Shown here: in pieces, positions 36,003 through 45,387 of the stretch
How the letters are laid out: each line of letters opens with the position of its first letter
Numbering within the stretch: position 1 is the stretch's first letter
Source: BPIH01 sp042408925
Lineage (GTDB): Bacteria; Chloroflexota; Limnocylindria; Limnocylindrales; CSP1-4
Direction of reading: 5' to 3'
Assembly (NCBI GenBank): GCA_042408925.1
Contig: JBHOQO010000078.1
Coordinates: 1 to 58,945 of the forward strand
Length of the DNA: 58,945 nucleotides
Notes under the pieces: model-generated
What the model saw: the letters and a program-made list of their open reading frames with translations, nothing else
Databases searched by the model: none
Told to the model about the DNA's origin: nothing
Position numbers and translations under genes: made by a program

Positions 36003-36046
36003 GGCGAGACCGGGTGCCTCCTCTTCCCCCGAGGCTGAGTCTCGCC
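36003..36046 (-). terminator. Possible terminator after the FtsX-type permease gene
   Basis: GGCGAGAC (36003-36010) and GTCTCGCC (36039-36046) are exact complements, with further pairing of CCTC and GAGG inside the loop. It lies about 90 bases beyond the permease stop on the minus strand; GTCGTTTCG follows. The long loop makes it a weak candidate. Confidence 0.3.
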
Positions 36047-36137
36047 ACGCGGCCACCCGGCAGTCTACCCGAACCGGCGGTCCGTCCACCGCCCCGACGC
36101 TCGTCCAAGAACCCGGCAGTCGCTGGGCCCGACAGCC

Positions 36138-38690
36138 TTACTCGTGGGCGAGCGCCGCGACGATCGGCAGTCGACTCGCCAGGCGGGCCGGGTACGCCGC
36201 GGCGAGGACGGCGACGAACGTCCCGAAGCAGCCCGCCAGGACGACGACGAGCCACGGGACCGCCGGTGGCCACGACCCGTTCCCGGGCCCCCGGGCGAGC
36301 TCGACCATGAGGAGGCCGGCCCCGACGCCGGCGACGACCCCCAGGAACGACCCGACGAGCCCGAGAACCCCCGCCTCGACGAGGATCGCCCGCCACATCT
36401 GGCGCCGGGTCAGCCCGAGGGCCCGGAGGATCCCGATCTCCCGGGTCCGCTCGACGACGCTCATCGTCAGCGTGTTCACGATCCCGAGCCCGGCGACGAC
36501 GACGGCGACGACGGCGAGCCCGTCGAAGAGCCCGAAGACCCGGTCGAGGGCCGCCGAGATCGCTCCGTGGATCGCCTCGAGCGAGCTCGGTTCGAGGGCG
36601 TATTCGCGGGCCGTCGCCTCGACGGCCGCCCGGTCGGGGGCCCGGGCCCCCGGCACGAGCCGGACCGCGAAGGCGTCGGCGCCCTCGACCCCGAAGACCT
36701 CCCGCGCCGTCGCCCAGCCGACGAGGATCGCCTCCCCGGCCCGCCCCGGGAGCGAGCGCTCGACGACCGCCGCGACCCGGAGCTCGACGCTCCGCCCGGC
36801 GCCGAGGGAGACCGGGAGGGCATCCCCAGGCCGGAGGCCGAGGCGATCGGCGACGGCCCTCGGAACGAGGACCGCCGGCCCCGCGTCGATGGCCGGCAGC
36901 GCCTCGGCCCGATCCGGTCCGGCGACGACCCGGAGCCGCCCGTCGGCGAGGAGATCCGCACCGACGACGGCCGCGGCGTCGAGCCGGTAGCCGAAGGCGG
37001 CGACGTCGAAGCTCGCGATCGGGCTGACCCGGGCGACCGCCGGCAGCGAGCGGAGCTCCTCGACCGCCGGCTCGTCGAGCCCGACGGGGCGGACCGAGGT
37101 GAGGACGAGGTCGCCCGGCACGACCCCTTCGATCCAGGCCGCGGCCGCTCTCCGGGCGTCGCCGGCGACGAGCCCGAGGGCGACGATCATCGCCAGCCCG
37201 ACCATGAGCGCCCCGGCCGTCACCGCCGTCCGGCTCCGGTCCCGCAGGAGCGCGACCCGGGCGAGCCGCTCCTCGAGCCGGACGGCGAGGGCGAAGGGGA
37301 GCCCGGCGAGGCGGCCAAGGGGGCCGAGGAGGAGCGGCGAGACGAGGGTGACGACGAGGAGGAGGGCGTAGACGAGGAGGGCCCGGAGGGCGTCCGGGTC
37401 GAGGGGGCCCGTCGGCCAGAGGAGCCAGCCGACGACGGCGACGATGCCGAAGACGAGGACGAGCCACCGCAGGCGGGCCGGACCGAGGGCCGGGCGGCCC
37501 CGGGCGGCGACGGCTTCGATCGGCGAGACGCTCCCGGCCCGGAGCGCCGGCTCGAGGCCGGCGACGACGGTGACGACGAGCCCGACCGCCGCCGCCGTCG
37601 CCACGATCGGGAGATCGACGGCGAGCGCGTCAAGGCGGACCGGGGTGAGGGCCCGGACCCAGGCGACGACGATCGCCCCGAGGCCGACTCCCCAGACCAG
37701 CCCGAGCCCGGAGCCGACGACGGCGAGGACGACGGCCTGGACGACGACGATCCGGCCGACCTGCCCGCGGCTCGCCCCGGCGGCACGCAGGAGGCCAAGC
37801 TCGCGGACCCGCTCGGCGAGGGTCATCGAGAGGGTGTTGAAGCTGAGGAAGGCGGCCACGAAGAGGGCGAGGGCCGCGACGAGGGCGGCCATCGACCGCA
37901 GGTCGGCCGTCGAGGCCCGGAGCCCGTCGGCGAGGTCGGCGGGCGAGGCGACGACGTACGGCTCGGCGGTGAGGCGCTCGGCGAGACGCCGGCGGACCGT
38001 CGCCGGGTCGACCCCGGGCACGACGACGACGTCGACCCGGTCGGCACCGCTCCGGGCGAGGAGCGCCCGCGCCCGCCCGATGGGGACGACGACGGTCCGG
38101 CCGGCACCGTCGACGAGCGGGCCGGGGCCGGCCACGATCCCGACGATCCGGACCCGCCCGGCGTCGGGTGGCGCCTCGGGGGCGCCGAGGATCGAGATCG
38201 TGTCGCCGACCTGGAGCCCGTCGGCCGCGGCGAGGGGTTCACTCACGAGGGCGACGGCGTCTCCGTCGGCGGCGCTCGCCGACGCCAGGTCGGTCCCCGC
38301 CGCCAGGAGCCAGTCCCGGACGAGGGGGTCGCGGACCGGGTCGATCCCGAGGAGCGTGACCGGGGCCGGGAGCGTCCCGCCCGAGCCAGCCGCGGGCGTC
38401 AGGTACGTTCGCCGCTCGATCGCCGGCGCCGCAACGGCGACGCCCTCGGTCGAAGCGATGGCCTCGAGGGTTGCTGCCGACAGGCCGACGCCCCGGAAGC
38501 CGCCGATCCGGAGCTCCGCCCGCCCGACGATGTCGCGGACGGTCCGATCGACGCCGGCCTCGACGCTAGCGTTCGTCGCCAGGGTCGCAAAGAGGATGCC
38601 GACGCCGAGGGCGACCCCGACCGCCGTGAGGGTGGTCCGCAGGGGTCGGGCGACGAGGCTCCGGACGGCGTAGCGGACGAGCCCGGCCAT
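36138..38690 (-). CDS. FtsX/MacB-like ABC transporter permease (two FtsX domains)
   Basis: An 850-residue membrane protein with the duplicated FtsX plan: an N-terminal helix (TTLTAVGVALGVGILFATLATN), a large extracytoplasmic MacB_PCD-like domain (about 50-240), three helices around 260-400 with the coupling motif LAERVRELGLLRAAGASRGQ, then a second anchor, external domain and three helices near 720-850 with VVERTREIGILRALGLTRRQ. This type moves lipoproteins, peptides or signals through the envelope rather than classic small solutes. The ATPase gene lies 15 bases upstream in the same orientation. Confidence 0.93.
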   Translation of the reverse strand: MAGLVRYAVRSLVARPLRTTLTAVGVALGVGILFATLATNASVEAGVDRTVRDIVGRAELRIGGFRGVGLSAATLEAIASTEGVAVAAPAIERRTYLTPAAGSGGTLPAPVTLLGIDPVRDPLVRDWLLAAGTDLASASAADGDAVALVSEPLAAADGLQVGDTISILGAPEAPPDAGRVRIVGIVAGPGPLVDGAGRTVVVPIGRARALLARSGADRVDVVVVPGVDPATVRRRLAERLTAEPYVVASPADLADGLRASTADLRSMAALVAALALFVAAFLSFNTLSMTLAERVRELGLLRAAGASRGQVGRIVVVQAVVLAVVGSGLGLVWGVGLGAIVVAWVRALTPVRLDALAVDLPIVATAAAVGLVVTVVAGLEPALRAGSVSPIEAVAARGRPALGPARLRWLVLVFGIVAVVGWLLWPTGPLDPDALRALLVYALLLVVTLVSPLLLGPLGRLAGLPFALAVRLEERLARVALLRDRSRTAVTAGALMVGLAMIVALGLVAGDARRAAAAWIEGVVPGDLVLTSVRPVGLDEPAVEELRSLPAVARVSPIASFDVAAFGYRLDAAAVVGADLLADGRLRVVAGPDRAEALPAIDAGPAVLVPRAVADRLGLRPGDALPVSLGAGRSVELRVAAVVERSLPGRAGEAILVGWATAREVFGVEGADAFAVRLVPGARAPDRAAVEATAREYALEPSSLEAIHGAISAALDRVFGLFDGLAVVAVVVAGLGIVNTLTMSVVERTREIGILRALGLTRRQMWRAILVEAGVLGLVGSFLGVVAGVGAGLLMVELARGPGNGSWPPAVPWLVVVLAGCFGTFVAVLAAAYPARLASRLPIVAALAHE

Positions 38691-38705
38691 CGTCCCGTCC
38701 GCCGG

Positions 38706-39458
38706 CTAGAGCCCGAGCCGGGCGAGCCGGGCGATGAGCGGCGCCGCGGTGTGGTCGGACCGCCGGCCGAGGGCGATCTCCTCGACGATCCGGCCGTCCT
38801 CGACGACGCAGACCCGGTCGGCGTAGGCGGCCGCCTTCGCGTCGTGGGTGACGAGGACGACGGTCTGGCCCTCGTCCTCGGACGACCGCCAGAGGGCGTC
38901 GAGGAGCTCCTTGCCGCTCGCGTAGTCGAGGTTGCCGGTCGGCTCGTCGGCGAGGAGGATGGCCGGTCGGGTGACGAGGGCCCGGGCGACGGCGACCCGC
39001 TGCTGCTCTCCGATCGACAGTTGATCGGGTCGGGCGCGGAGACGCTCGGTCAGGTCGACGAGCTCGACGACGGTCCGGATCCGGTCGGCGATCTCGCGCC
39101 GCCGGGTGCTCGCGCCGGCGATGGTCAGGGGCAGGGCGACGTTCTCGTAGACGGTGAGGAGCGGGATGAGGTTGAAGGCCTGGAAGACGAAGCCGGTCTT
39201 CTCGCGCCGGACGCGGGTCGCCTCGTCGTCGGAGAGGCGGTGGATCGGGACGCCGTCGAGGACGACCTCGCCGCTCGTCGGGCGGTCGAGACCGCCGAGG
39301 AGGTGGAGGAGCGTGCTCTTGCCCGAACCCGACGGGCCCATGATCGCGACGAACTCGCCGGGCGCGACCGAGAGCGAGACGCCGCGGAGGGCGTCGATGA
39401 CCTGGGGGCCGATGGTGTAGCGCTTCGTGAGCTCGCGGGCCTCGAGGATCGCTGCCAT
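38706..39458 (-). CDS. LolD/MacB-type ABC ATP-binding protein
   Basis: A 250-residue ATPase: GPSGSGKST (Walker A), the LolD-type signature region LSIGEQQRVAVARAL, LLADEPTGNLD (Walker B) and VTHDAKAAAYADRV. The signature serine-glycine is altered: LSIGEQQ instead of LSGGEQQ. This Ile-for-Gly change is in the second signature position and may lower activity or simply be tolerated. ATG 39458 opens MAAILEARELTKRY. It precedes the large permease by 15 bases and surely forms a complex with it. Confidence 0.93.
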   Translation of the reverse strand: MAAILEARELTKRYTIGPQVIDALRGVSLSVAPGEFVAIMGPSGSGKSTLLHLLGGLDRPTSGEVVLDGVPIHRLSDDEATRVRREKTGFVFQAFNLIPLLTVYENVALPLTIAGASTRRREIADRIRTVVELVDLTERLRARPDQLSIGEQQRVAVARALVTRPAILLADEPTGNLDYASGKELLDALWRSSEDEGQTVVLVTHDAKAAAYADRVCVVEDGRIVEEIALGRRSDHTAAPLIARLARLGL

Positions 39459-39519
39459 GGCCCCCGACGATACACGCCGGAGGCCGGCGGCGTCACGCGA
39501 TGGGCGGTTCGGACGAGGG

Positions 39520-40488
39520 TTACCAGCCGAAGAAGGAGCCGGCGACGCCGCCGACGATCGTCTCGACGAGGCTCGACGGCCCGAGGCCCTCGACGACGCC
39601 GAGGCCGGGCGGTTCGACGGCGGCCGGGACGGGGCTCGGCGAGCCGCTCGGCGGGACGCTCGCGGGCGCGACGGGCGGGAACGTGCCCGGACTCGGCCGG
39701 AGGACGTCGTCCGGCGTCGGCGTCGGGGTCGGGGTTGGCGTTGGCGTTGGGGTTGGTGTGGCGACGGGGGTCGGCTTCGGGGTGGCGACCGGGGTCGGCT
39801 TCGGCGTCGGCTTTGGGGTCGGCTTCGGGGTGGCGACGGGGGTGGGCTTGGGGGTCGGCTTCGGGGTCGGCTTCGGGGTCGCTGCCGGCGCCGTCGAGCC
39901 GCACTTGTCGGCGAAGAGGACCGTCCACATCTTCTTCCCGTTCGGGCCCTTGTAGGCGCCGACGCCGATGACATCCCAGGCCTTGCCGAGGATGTTCTCG
40001 CGATGGCCGGACGAGTTCATGAAGGCGTCCTGGATCGCCTGAGTCGCGACGTCGTCGGGATAGTTGTTCCAGCCGATGTTCTCGCCGGCCAACTTGAAGC
40101 AATACCCCCGCCGCGAGAGCTCGGCGAAGACCGAGTCGACGCCGCCGTTCGGAGGCGGAACTTCGTGCGAGAAATAGTCGCGGACGATCATGTCCTTGCT
40201 CCGCCAGCGAGCGACGTCGGTGAGGACCGAATCCTTCTTGAGGGCCGGCAGGCCGGCCGCCGCTCGGGCCTGGTTCGTCAGGGCGAGGAGCTCGCTCTCG
40301 GATTCGGCGCTGAACGAGTTCGCCGCCCAGTCGATGGCCCGGGCCGGGGCGGCCCCCAGTCCGGCACCCAGGAGCGCGACGGCCACGGCCGCGGCGAGAT
40401 ATCCGGGGAGCCGGCGGGCGCGACCTCGGGAGGCCGCGGGGGCGGGGCCGGAGTTCAGCTGGTCGACGCGGGCAGTCGTGGTGGCCAT
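39520..40488 (-). CDS. Secreted CAP/SCP-domain protein with PT-repeat stalk
   Basis: A 322-residue exported protein. An N-terminal signal or anchor (LAAAVAVALLGAGLGAAPARA, about residues 30-50) is followed by a CAP domain (about 65-195): ALTNQARAAAGLPAL, YFSHEVPP, AGENIGW, HRENILG and the WTVLFADKCG strand, giving the CAP cavity histidines and glutamate. After it comes a stalk of about 65 residues of PKPTPKPT/PVATPKPT repeats, then a short hydrophobic C-terminus (VGGVAGSFFGW) that may touch the envelope. CAP proteins of bacteria have poorly known functions; extracellular binding or lytic roles are suggested. AAAGGATCG precedes ATG 40488. It is co-oriented with and located between two exporter clusters. 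Confidence 0.92.
   Translation of the reverse strand: MATTTARVDQLNSGPAPAASRGRARRLPGYLAAAVAVALLGAGLGAAPARAIDWAANSFSAESESELLALTNQARAAAGLPALKKDSVLTDVARWRSKDMIVRDYFSHEVPPPNGGVDSVFAELSRRGYCFKLAGENIGWNNYPDDVATQAIQDAFMNSSGHRENILGKAWDVIGVGAYKGPNGKKMWTVLFADKCGSTAPAATPKPTPKPTPKPTPVATPKPTPKPTPKPTPVATPKPTPVATPTPTPTPTPTPTPTPDDVLRPSPGTFPPVAPASVPPSGSPSPVPAAVEPPGLGVVEGLGPSSLVETIVGGVAGSFFGW
39715..39895. repeat. Simple repeats encoding the PT-rich stalk
   Basis: Repeated units such as GGGGTCGGCTTCGG, GGCGTTGGGGTTGG and GTGGCGACGGGGGT encode alternating PTPT, PKPT and PVAT peptides on the minus strand. Likely to vary in copy number between strains. Confidence 0.9.
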
Positions 40489-40666
40489 CGATCCTTTCTC
40501 GGACGGGGCACGCGGGGACTCGTGCCGACCCCGAGCCTAGGCGGACCACCTCCCGTCGTCAGCCCGCGCGATCGTCCCCGGGAGCGACCGACCGGGGTAC
40601 CAGGCCGACTCCTGCAAACCGACCAGAACGCCACGCTTCCGCCCCGCCGCCGGCGACGCCCGGTGC

Positions 40667-40727
40667 GGGCCGGCACCGGGGATGCCCGGGGTGTGGGCCG
40701 GCACCGGGGATGCCCGGGGTGCGGGCC
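40667..40727. repeat. 28-bp tandem repeat, two copies plus
   Basis: A 28-base unit beginning GGGCCGGCACCGGGGATG starts at 40667 and 40695, with the first bases of a third at 40723. It lies in the 262 bases between the CAP-domain gene and the downstream ATPase gene, which otherwise hold no gene. Confidence 0.9.
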
Positions 40728-40750
40728 GCCGTCCGCGACCGCTCGGCGGA

Positions 40751-41500
40751 TCAGCCCCGCCGGACCGTCCGGCCCACGAGCCGCCCGTCGTGGAGGTCGA
40801 CGATCTCGTCGGCGACGTCGAGCATGAGCGGGTCGTGGGTCGCCACGATCGCCGTCATCCCCTCGCTGTCGACGAGGGATCGGAGGAGGACCATGATCCG
40901 GTGCCCCGTCTCGGTGTCGAGCTGGCCGGTCGGCTCGTCGGCGAGGAGGAGCGTCGGCCGGTTCGCCAGCGCCCGGGCGACGGCAACCCGCTGGCGCTCC
41001 CCGCCCGAGAGCTCGTGGGGTCGGTGGGCGGCCCGCTCGGCGAGGCCGACCCGTTCGAGGAGTTCGGCGACCCGGGCCTCCCGCTCGGCCGGCTCGGTGC
41101 CGACGAGACGGAGCGGGACCTCGACGTTCTCGGCGGCGGTGAGGATCGGGATGAGGCCGAAGGTCTGGAAGACGAAGGCGACCGCCCGCCGCCGCAGCTC
41201 CACGAGCTCCGCCTCGCTCAGCGCCGAGACCTCCCGGCCGTCGAGGAGGACGTGCCCGCGGGTCGGCCGATCGAGGCCGCCGAGGAGGTTGAGGAGCGTC
41301 GTCTTCCCACTCCCCGACCGGCCCCGAACGCAGACGAGGCGCCCCGGGGCGACGTCGAGATCGACGTCCCGGACGGCCCGGACGACGCCGCCGGGCGCCG
41401 GGTAGTCGCGGCCCAGGCCGACGGCCGAGACCCGAGCGCCGCGCGACCCGCGGTCGTCGGGCCGCGCCGGCGTCCGGACCGGGCCGATCGGAGCGCTCAT
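40751..41500 (-). CDS. LolD/MacB-type ABC ATP-binding protein
   Basis: A 249-residue ATPase with GRSGSGKTT (Walker A), HELSGGERQRVAVARAL (signature), LLADEPTGQLD (Walker B) and ATHDPLMLDVADEI. The N-terminal 25 residues are a Pro/Arg-rich leader. Its ATG at 41500 overlaps the TGA of the preceding ATPase by four bases, so both are translated from one message. It is the last gene of the 48.8-40.75 kb exporter cluster. Two different ATPases for two different permeases suggest either two exporters or a heteromeric one. Confidence 0.93.
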   Translation of the reverse strand: MSAPIGPVRTPARPDDRGSRGARVSAVGLGRDYPAPGGVVRAVRDVDLDVAPGRLVCVRGRSGSGKTTLLNLLGGLDRPTRGHVLLDGREVSALSEAELVELRRRAVAFVFQTFGLIPILTAAENVEVPLRLVGTEPAEREARVAELLERVGLAERAAHRPHELSGGERQRVAVARALANRPTLLLADEPTGQLDTETGHRIMVLLRSLVDSEGMTAIVATHDPLMLDVADEIVDLHDGRLVGRTVRRG

Positions 41501-42504
41501 CGGTCGCCCTCCGCGGCCTCGGACGAGTCGGGCCGCGCTCGTGGTGCCGCCCCCGGGCCGGGCTCGCCCCCCGGCTCCGTCGCCGAGGCCGACCCTGCTG
41601 CCGGACCGGAGGGGGCCGGCTCGCCAGGCTGCCCGCCGCCCCGCGCGCGATCGGGCCAGACCCCGATGTGGTCGGTCTCGAGGCGGAGTCGAACCCGGTC
41701 ACGGAGGGAGAGCGCCTCGATGTGCGCCCGCGGCAGCTGGAGCCGCCCCGCCCGGTCGAGGACCGCGAACTCCTCGGCGACGAGGCGGTGGTCGCCGGCG
41801 TCGGTCCGCTCCGTCCAGCGGAGGGTTTCCGTGGCGGTCCGGCCGTCCCGGATCGCCACGGTCCGGCGGACCTGCTCCGAGACGAGCGGATCGTGGGTCA
41901 CGATGACGATCGTCGTCCCCAGCTCGGCGTTCACCCGCCGAAGAAGCGCGAAGACCTCGGCCGCCGTCGCGCTGTCCAGCTCGCCGGTCGGTTCGTCGGC
42001 GAGGAGAACCGGCGGGGCGTTGGCGAGGGCAACGGCGACGGCGACCCGCTGCTGCTCGCCGCCCGAGAGCTCATCGGGCCGATGGCCGGCCCGATCGGCG
42101 AGACCGACGAGCTCGAGCAGCTCGCGGGCCCGGCGCCGACGGTCGCGCCGACCGTCGAGGACCATCGGCAGCTCGACGTTCTCCTCCGCCGTCAGGTACG
42201 GGAGGAGGTTCTGGCTCGTCTGCTGCCAGACGTGGCCGACGACCCGCCGTCGGTAGGCGGTTCGCCCACGGCCGCTCAGGCGCCCGAGGTCGTGGCCGGC
42301 GACGATCGCCCGACCGGCCGTCGGGACGTCGAGGCCGCCGAGGATGTTGAGGAGCGTCGACTTCCCGCTTCCCGAGGGACCGACGACGGCGACGACCTCA
42401 CCGGCCTCGACGACGAGATCGAGGCCCTGGAGGGCGACGACCTCGATCGGGCCGACGGTGTAGATCCGGACGAGGTTCTCGCAGCGGATGATCGGGTCGG
42501 ACAT
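41497..42504 (-). CDS. LolD/MacB-type ATP-binding protein with AbrB-like C-terminal domain
   Basis: A 335-residue protein. Residues 1-225 are a standard LolD-like ATPase: GPSGSGKST (42-50), DELSGGEQQRVAVAVAL, LLADEPTGELD and VTHDPLVSEQV. Residues about 243-277 (FAVLDRAGRLQLPRAHIEAL and RDRVRLRLE) read like an AbrB/SpoVT swapped-hairpin element (D-x-x-GRx-x-x-P-x-x-x-x-x-x-L). The tail after 280 is Pro/Gly-rich and disordered. AbrB hairpins dimerise and often bind DNA; here it may dimerise the ATPase or link transport to regulation. ATG 42504 is chosen because GGAGG lies five bases upstream, better than ATG 42543. It sits between the permease and the second ATPase. Confidence 0.9.
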   Translation of the reverse strand: MSDPIIRCENLVRIYTVGPIEVVALQGLDLVVEAGEVVAVVGPSGSGKSTLLNILGGLDVPTAGRAIVAGHDLGRLSGRGRTAYRRRVVGHVWQQTSQNLLPYLTAEENVELPMVLDGRRDRRRRARELLELVGLADRAGHRPDELSGGEQQRVAVAVALANAPPVLLADEPTGELDSATAAEVFALLRRVNAELGTTIVIVTHDPLVSEQVRRTVAIRDGRTATETLRWTERTDAGDHRLVAEEFAVLDRAGRLQLPRAHIEALSLRDRVRLRLETDHIGVWPDRARGGGQPGEPAPSGPAAGSASATEPGGEPGPGAAPRARPDSSEAAEGDR

Positions 42505-42554
42505 CGCCACCTCCAGATCCTGCCCCTTGGGCGTCGTCGTCATGATGCGTCCCC

Positions 42555-45383
42555 TCACTCCACCTCGCCACGGAGGACCGCCGCCGGCCGGACCGGCCGC
42601 TCGACGCGGGCCGCCCACCAGGCCCCGACGACGGCGATGGCGGCCGCTGCGCCGAGGAGGAGGACGAGCCGCTCCGGCTCGATGGTGACCGTACCGTGGA
42701 GTTGGGCCGCGAGCCCCGGCGGGAGCGGCCGTCCGATCGCCACCTCGAGCCGCAGCCCCTCGGCCAGGAACGCCTCGAGGACCACCCCGGCCGCCACGCC
42801 GAGGAGGCCGGCGACGCCGAGGAGCGGCCCGTACTCGAGGACGAGGAGGCGACGGCGGGCCGCGCCCGGGAGCCCGAGGATCTCCAGGACCCCACCCTCG
42901 AGGGAACGGCCGGCCCCGACGACGAGGATCGAGGCCCAGACGAGGACGACCGCGTACCCGCCGGCAAGGAGCGACGCGCCGAGGAGGGCGGCGCCGAGCC
43001 CGGCGGCGACGGGCTCGGCGCCCAGGCGCCGAGTCTCGGCGGCCCGCTCGGCGAGGACGAGTCCAGGCCGCTCGGCGACGAAGCGCGCCAGGCCGGGGGC
43101 CGCCGACGGATCGGCGGCAACGAAGAGATCGGTCGTCGGCAGCTCGAGCCCCGCCGCCGCCAGGAGCGCCCGGTCGACGACGACGAAGCGACCGTCGGCG
43201 GCGGTCGTCGGCACCGAGGGGACGAGGCCGAGGACGCGCAGGGTCACCGACCGGGGGCCGAGGAGGAGGCCGAGGGTCTCGCCGGGGGCCAGCGCGTCCG
43301 GTGCCGCCCCCAACGGCTCGCCGACGAGGGCCGGGATCGCGCCGTCGGGTCCGCGGACGTCGAGCTCGGGCGGGAAATCGACCGGGAACGGCGCACCGGC
43401 GAGGATCCGCCGGTACGCGCCGACGTCGACGGCGAGGACCTCCACGGGCTCGGCGACGGTCCCCACGACCGACTCGGCCCGGTACGCGCCGGCGACGGCC
43501 TCGACGCCGGCGACCCCGCGCGGATCCGTCCCCTCGGGGAGGATGCCGCCGGGCCGGGTGATCCGGAAGTCGGCCCCGACCGCCTGCCAGGCGACGGCGT
43601 CGCTCGCCGCTCCCAGCCGGGCGAGGGCCGCGGCCGAATAGCCGCCGACGGTCGTCGCCACGAGGAGGGCGAGGACGATCGGGCCGTGGCCGGAGGCCGC
43701 CGCGAGTCGGCGGGCGGCGTGGACCGCGACGAACCCGCGGCCCCTCGCAGCGAGCCGGGCGAGGGGCCGGAGGGCCGGGGGGAGGATCCGGCGGCCGAGG
43801 AGACCGAGGGCGAGCCCGAGCAACGCCGGGACCGCGGCGAGGAGCGGGTCGACGGCGCCCCCGCCGGCCCCCTCGACGCCCCCGGTGGCGACCCCCGTCC
43901 CCGCCGGCGCCGCGAGCCCACGCGCTCGGAACAGGAACGCGGCGACGATGGCGAGCCCCGCGACGGCGAGCTCGAGAACGCGGCGCCGGGCGGACGGCCG
44001 CCGGGTCGCCGGTTCGTCAGCCGCCAGCCGCCCGGCTCCCGGACGAAGCGATCCAAGGCCGGCGAGGGCGGCCGTCGTCGCCGATCCGACGACGAGGACG
44101 GCGACCCCGACGCCGAGGGCAACCGGCAGCCGCGGGTCGTCGACGGGAGCCATCGCTCCCCCTGCCGCCCCGGCGGCGAGACCGAGCGGGACGAAGACGA
44201 GGAGCCCCTCGCCGATGAAACTCGCCGCCACGTGGATGTTCGAGGCGCCGCGGCCGCGCCACAGGGCGAGGCTGCCGCGCCGCCGGCGGACGGCGAGGCC
44301 GGCGACGACGAGGAGGCAGGCCCCGGCCAGGAGGAGCGGGCCCGTCGCCGCCGCCGTCGCTGCGACATCGGCGGTTCCGAAGGCCACCTGTTCGGCCTCC
44401 ACGATGGCCAGGAGGTTCGTCCGCAGGTTCGTCGGCGTCCCCGTCGGATCGCGGAAGACGGTTCCGAGGCGCCGGAGCCCGACGACGAGGGCGTCGACCC
44501 CGCGTGGTGCGAGCCGCTCCGGGTCGACGAGGTAGCGCCAGGTCAGCATCGTCGGCACCGTCTGGTCCCGGGTGGCGGCCATGTACCCCTCGTAGGCGGC
44601 GGGGGCGAGGATAAAGCGGACGTCCGCCGATTCCTCGTTCAGGTTCAGGAAGCGCGTCACCGACCGATCGAGGGGCAGGTCGCCGAACCAGTACGGATCG
44701 CCGGGATCGACGACCTCGAAGAGCCCGACGACGCGGACGGCGAGTTGGCCGAACCGCCCGACAAAGCCGGTCCCGGCGAGCGGGTCGCTCCGGTCGAGCT
44801 CGAGCCGCACGACGTCGCCGACCCCGACCCCGATCGTCTCGGCGGCGGCTCGACCCAAGGCAACTTCGAAGAGCCGGACCGGCGGCAGCTCGCCGATGAT
44901 CTCGATCTGGAACGTCGTCGGCGGCCAGCCGGGAACCGTCTCGAACCGATCCGTCGGCCACCGTCCGGCGACGAGCCGGAGGTGGCCCTCGACGTCCGGC
45001 TGGAAGCGCAGCCGGGCCGCCCGGGGGAACGGCCCCGGGTCGACGAAGACCCAGCGGGGGCTCTCGACGATGACGCTCCGCTCGGCGATGAGGGCCCGGA
45101 CCGGTTCGGGGAGGCGGGCCTCGAGGGCGGTGCCGACTGCCACGATCGGGGCGAAGGGGTCGTCCGGGCCCGCCTCGATCCGACCGGTCCGGGTGAGCTG
45201 GAGGTTCCGACTGGCCGGGGGCGCCGTCGTGAGGGCCGAACGGAGGGCCGTCGCCGCCCACTGCTCGTGAAGCCCCGGGACGAGCCCGAGGACGAAGGCC
45301 GAGACGAGGACGAGGCCGGCGAGGCTCACCGTCGAGGCTCGCTCCGAGCGCCAGCGCAGGAGGGAGAGCTGGAGCCACCGCAT
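42555..45383 (-). CDS. Large FtsX-like ABC transporter permease
   Basis: A 942-residue membrane protein: first helix STVSLAGLVLVSAFVLGLVPG, an extracytoplasmic region of about 300 residues, a set of helices near 340-560, a second external domain, and C-terminal helices (ASLLAGGYAVVLVWASILVVGAG, GVAGLLGVAAGVVLEAFLAEG, LLLGAAAAIAVVGAWWAARV). The EILGLPGAARRRLLVLEYGPL coupling motif near the end marks the FtsX fold. It follows the 1135-residue permease with only four bases between. A substrate is not apparent. Confidence 0.88.
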   Translation of the reverse strand: MRWLQLSLLRWRSERASTVSLAGLVLVSAFVLGLVPGLHEQWAATALRSALTTAPPASRNLQLTRTGRIEAGPDDPFAPIVAVGTALEARLPEPVRALIAERSVIVESPRWVFVDPGPFPRAARLRFQPDVEGHLRLVAGRWPTDRFETVPGWPPTTFQIEIIGELPPVRLFEVALGRAAAETIGVGVGDVVRLELDRSDPLAGTGFVGRFGQLAVRVVGLFEVVDPGDPYWFGDLPLDRSVTRFLNLNEESADVRFILAPAAYEGYMAATRDQTVPTMLTWRYLVDPERLAPRGVDALVVGLRRLGTVFRDPTGTPTNLRTNLLAIVEAEQVAFGTADVAATAAATGPLLLAGACLLVVAGLAVRRRRGSLALWRGRGASNIHVAASFIGEGLLVFVPLGLAAGAAGGAMAPVDDPRLPVALGVGVAVLVVGSATTAALAGLGSLRPGAGRLAADEPATRRPSARRRVLELAVAGLAIVAAFLFRARGLAAPAGTGVATGGVEGAGGGAVDPLLAAVPALLGLALGLLGRRILPPALRPLARLAARGRGFVAVHAARRLAAASGHGPIVLALLVATTVGGYSAAALARLGAASDAVAWQAVGADFRITRPGGILPEGTDPRGVAGVEAVAGAYRAESVVGTVAEPVEVLAVDVGAYRRILAGAPFPVDFPPELDVRGPDGAIPALVGEPLGAAPDALAPGETLGLLLGPRSVTLRVLGLVPSVPTTAADGRFVVVDRALLAAAGLELPTTDLFVAADPSAAPGLARFVAERPGLVLAERAAETRRLGAEPVAAGLGAALLGASLLAGGYAVVLVWASILVVGAGRSLEGGVLEILGLPGAARRRLLVLEYGPLLGVAGLLGVAAGVVLEAFLAEGLRLEVAIGRPLPPGLAAQLHGTVTIEPERLVLLLGAAAAIAVVGAWWAARVERPVRPAAVLRGEVE

Positions 45384-45387
45384 CGGC

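Noticed and set aside
36118..36140. A further copy of the dispersed repeat (TTACTCGTGGG).
   Set aside because: Eleven bases match, but they coincide with the permease stop codon and the flanks do not match, so it is likely chance.
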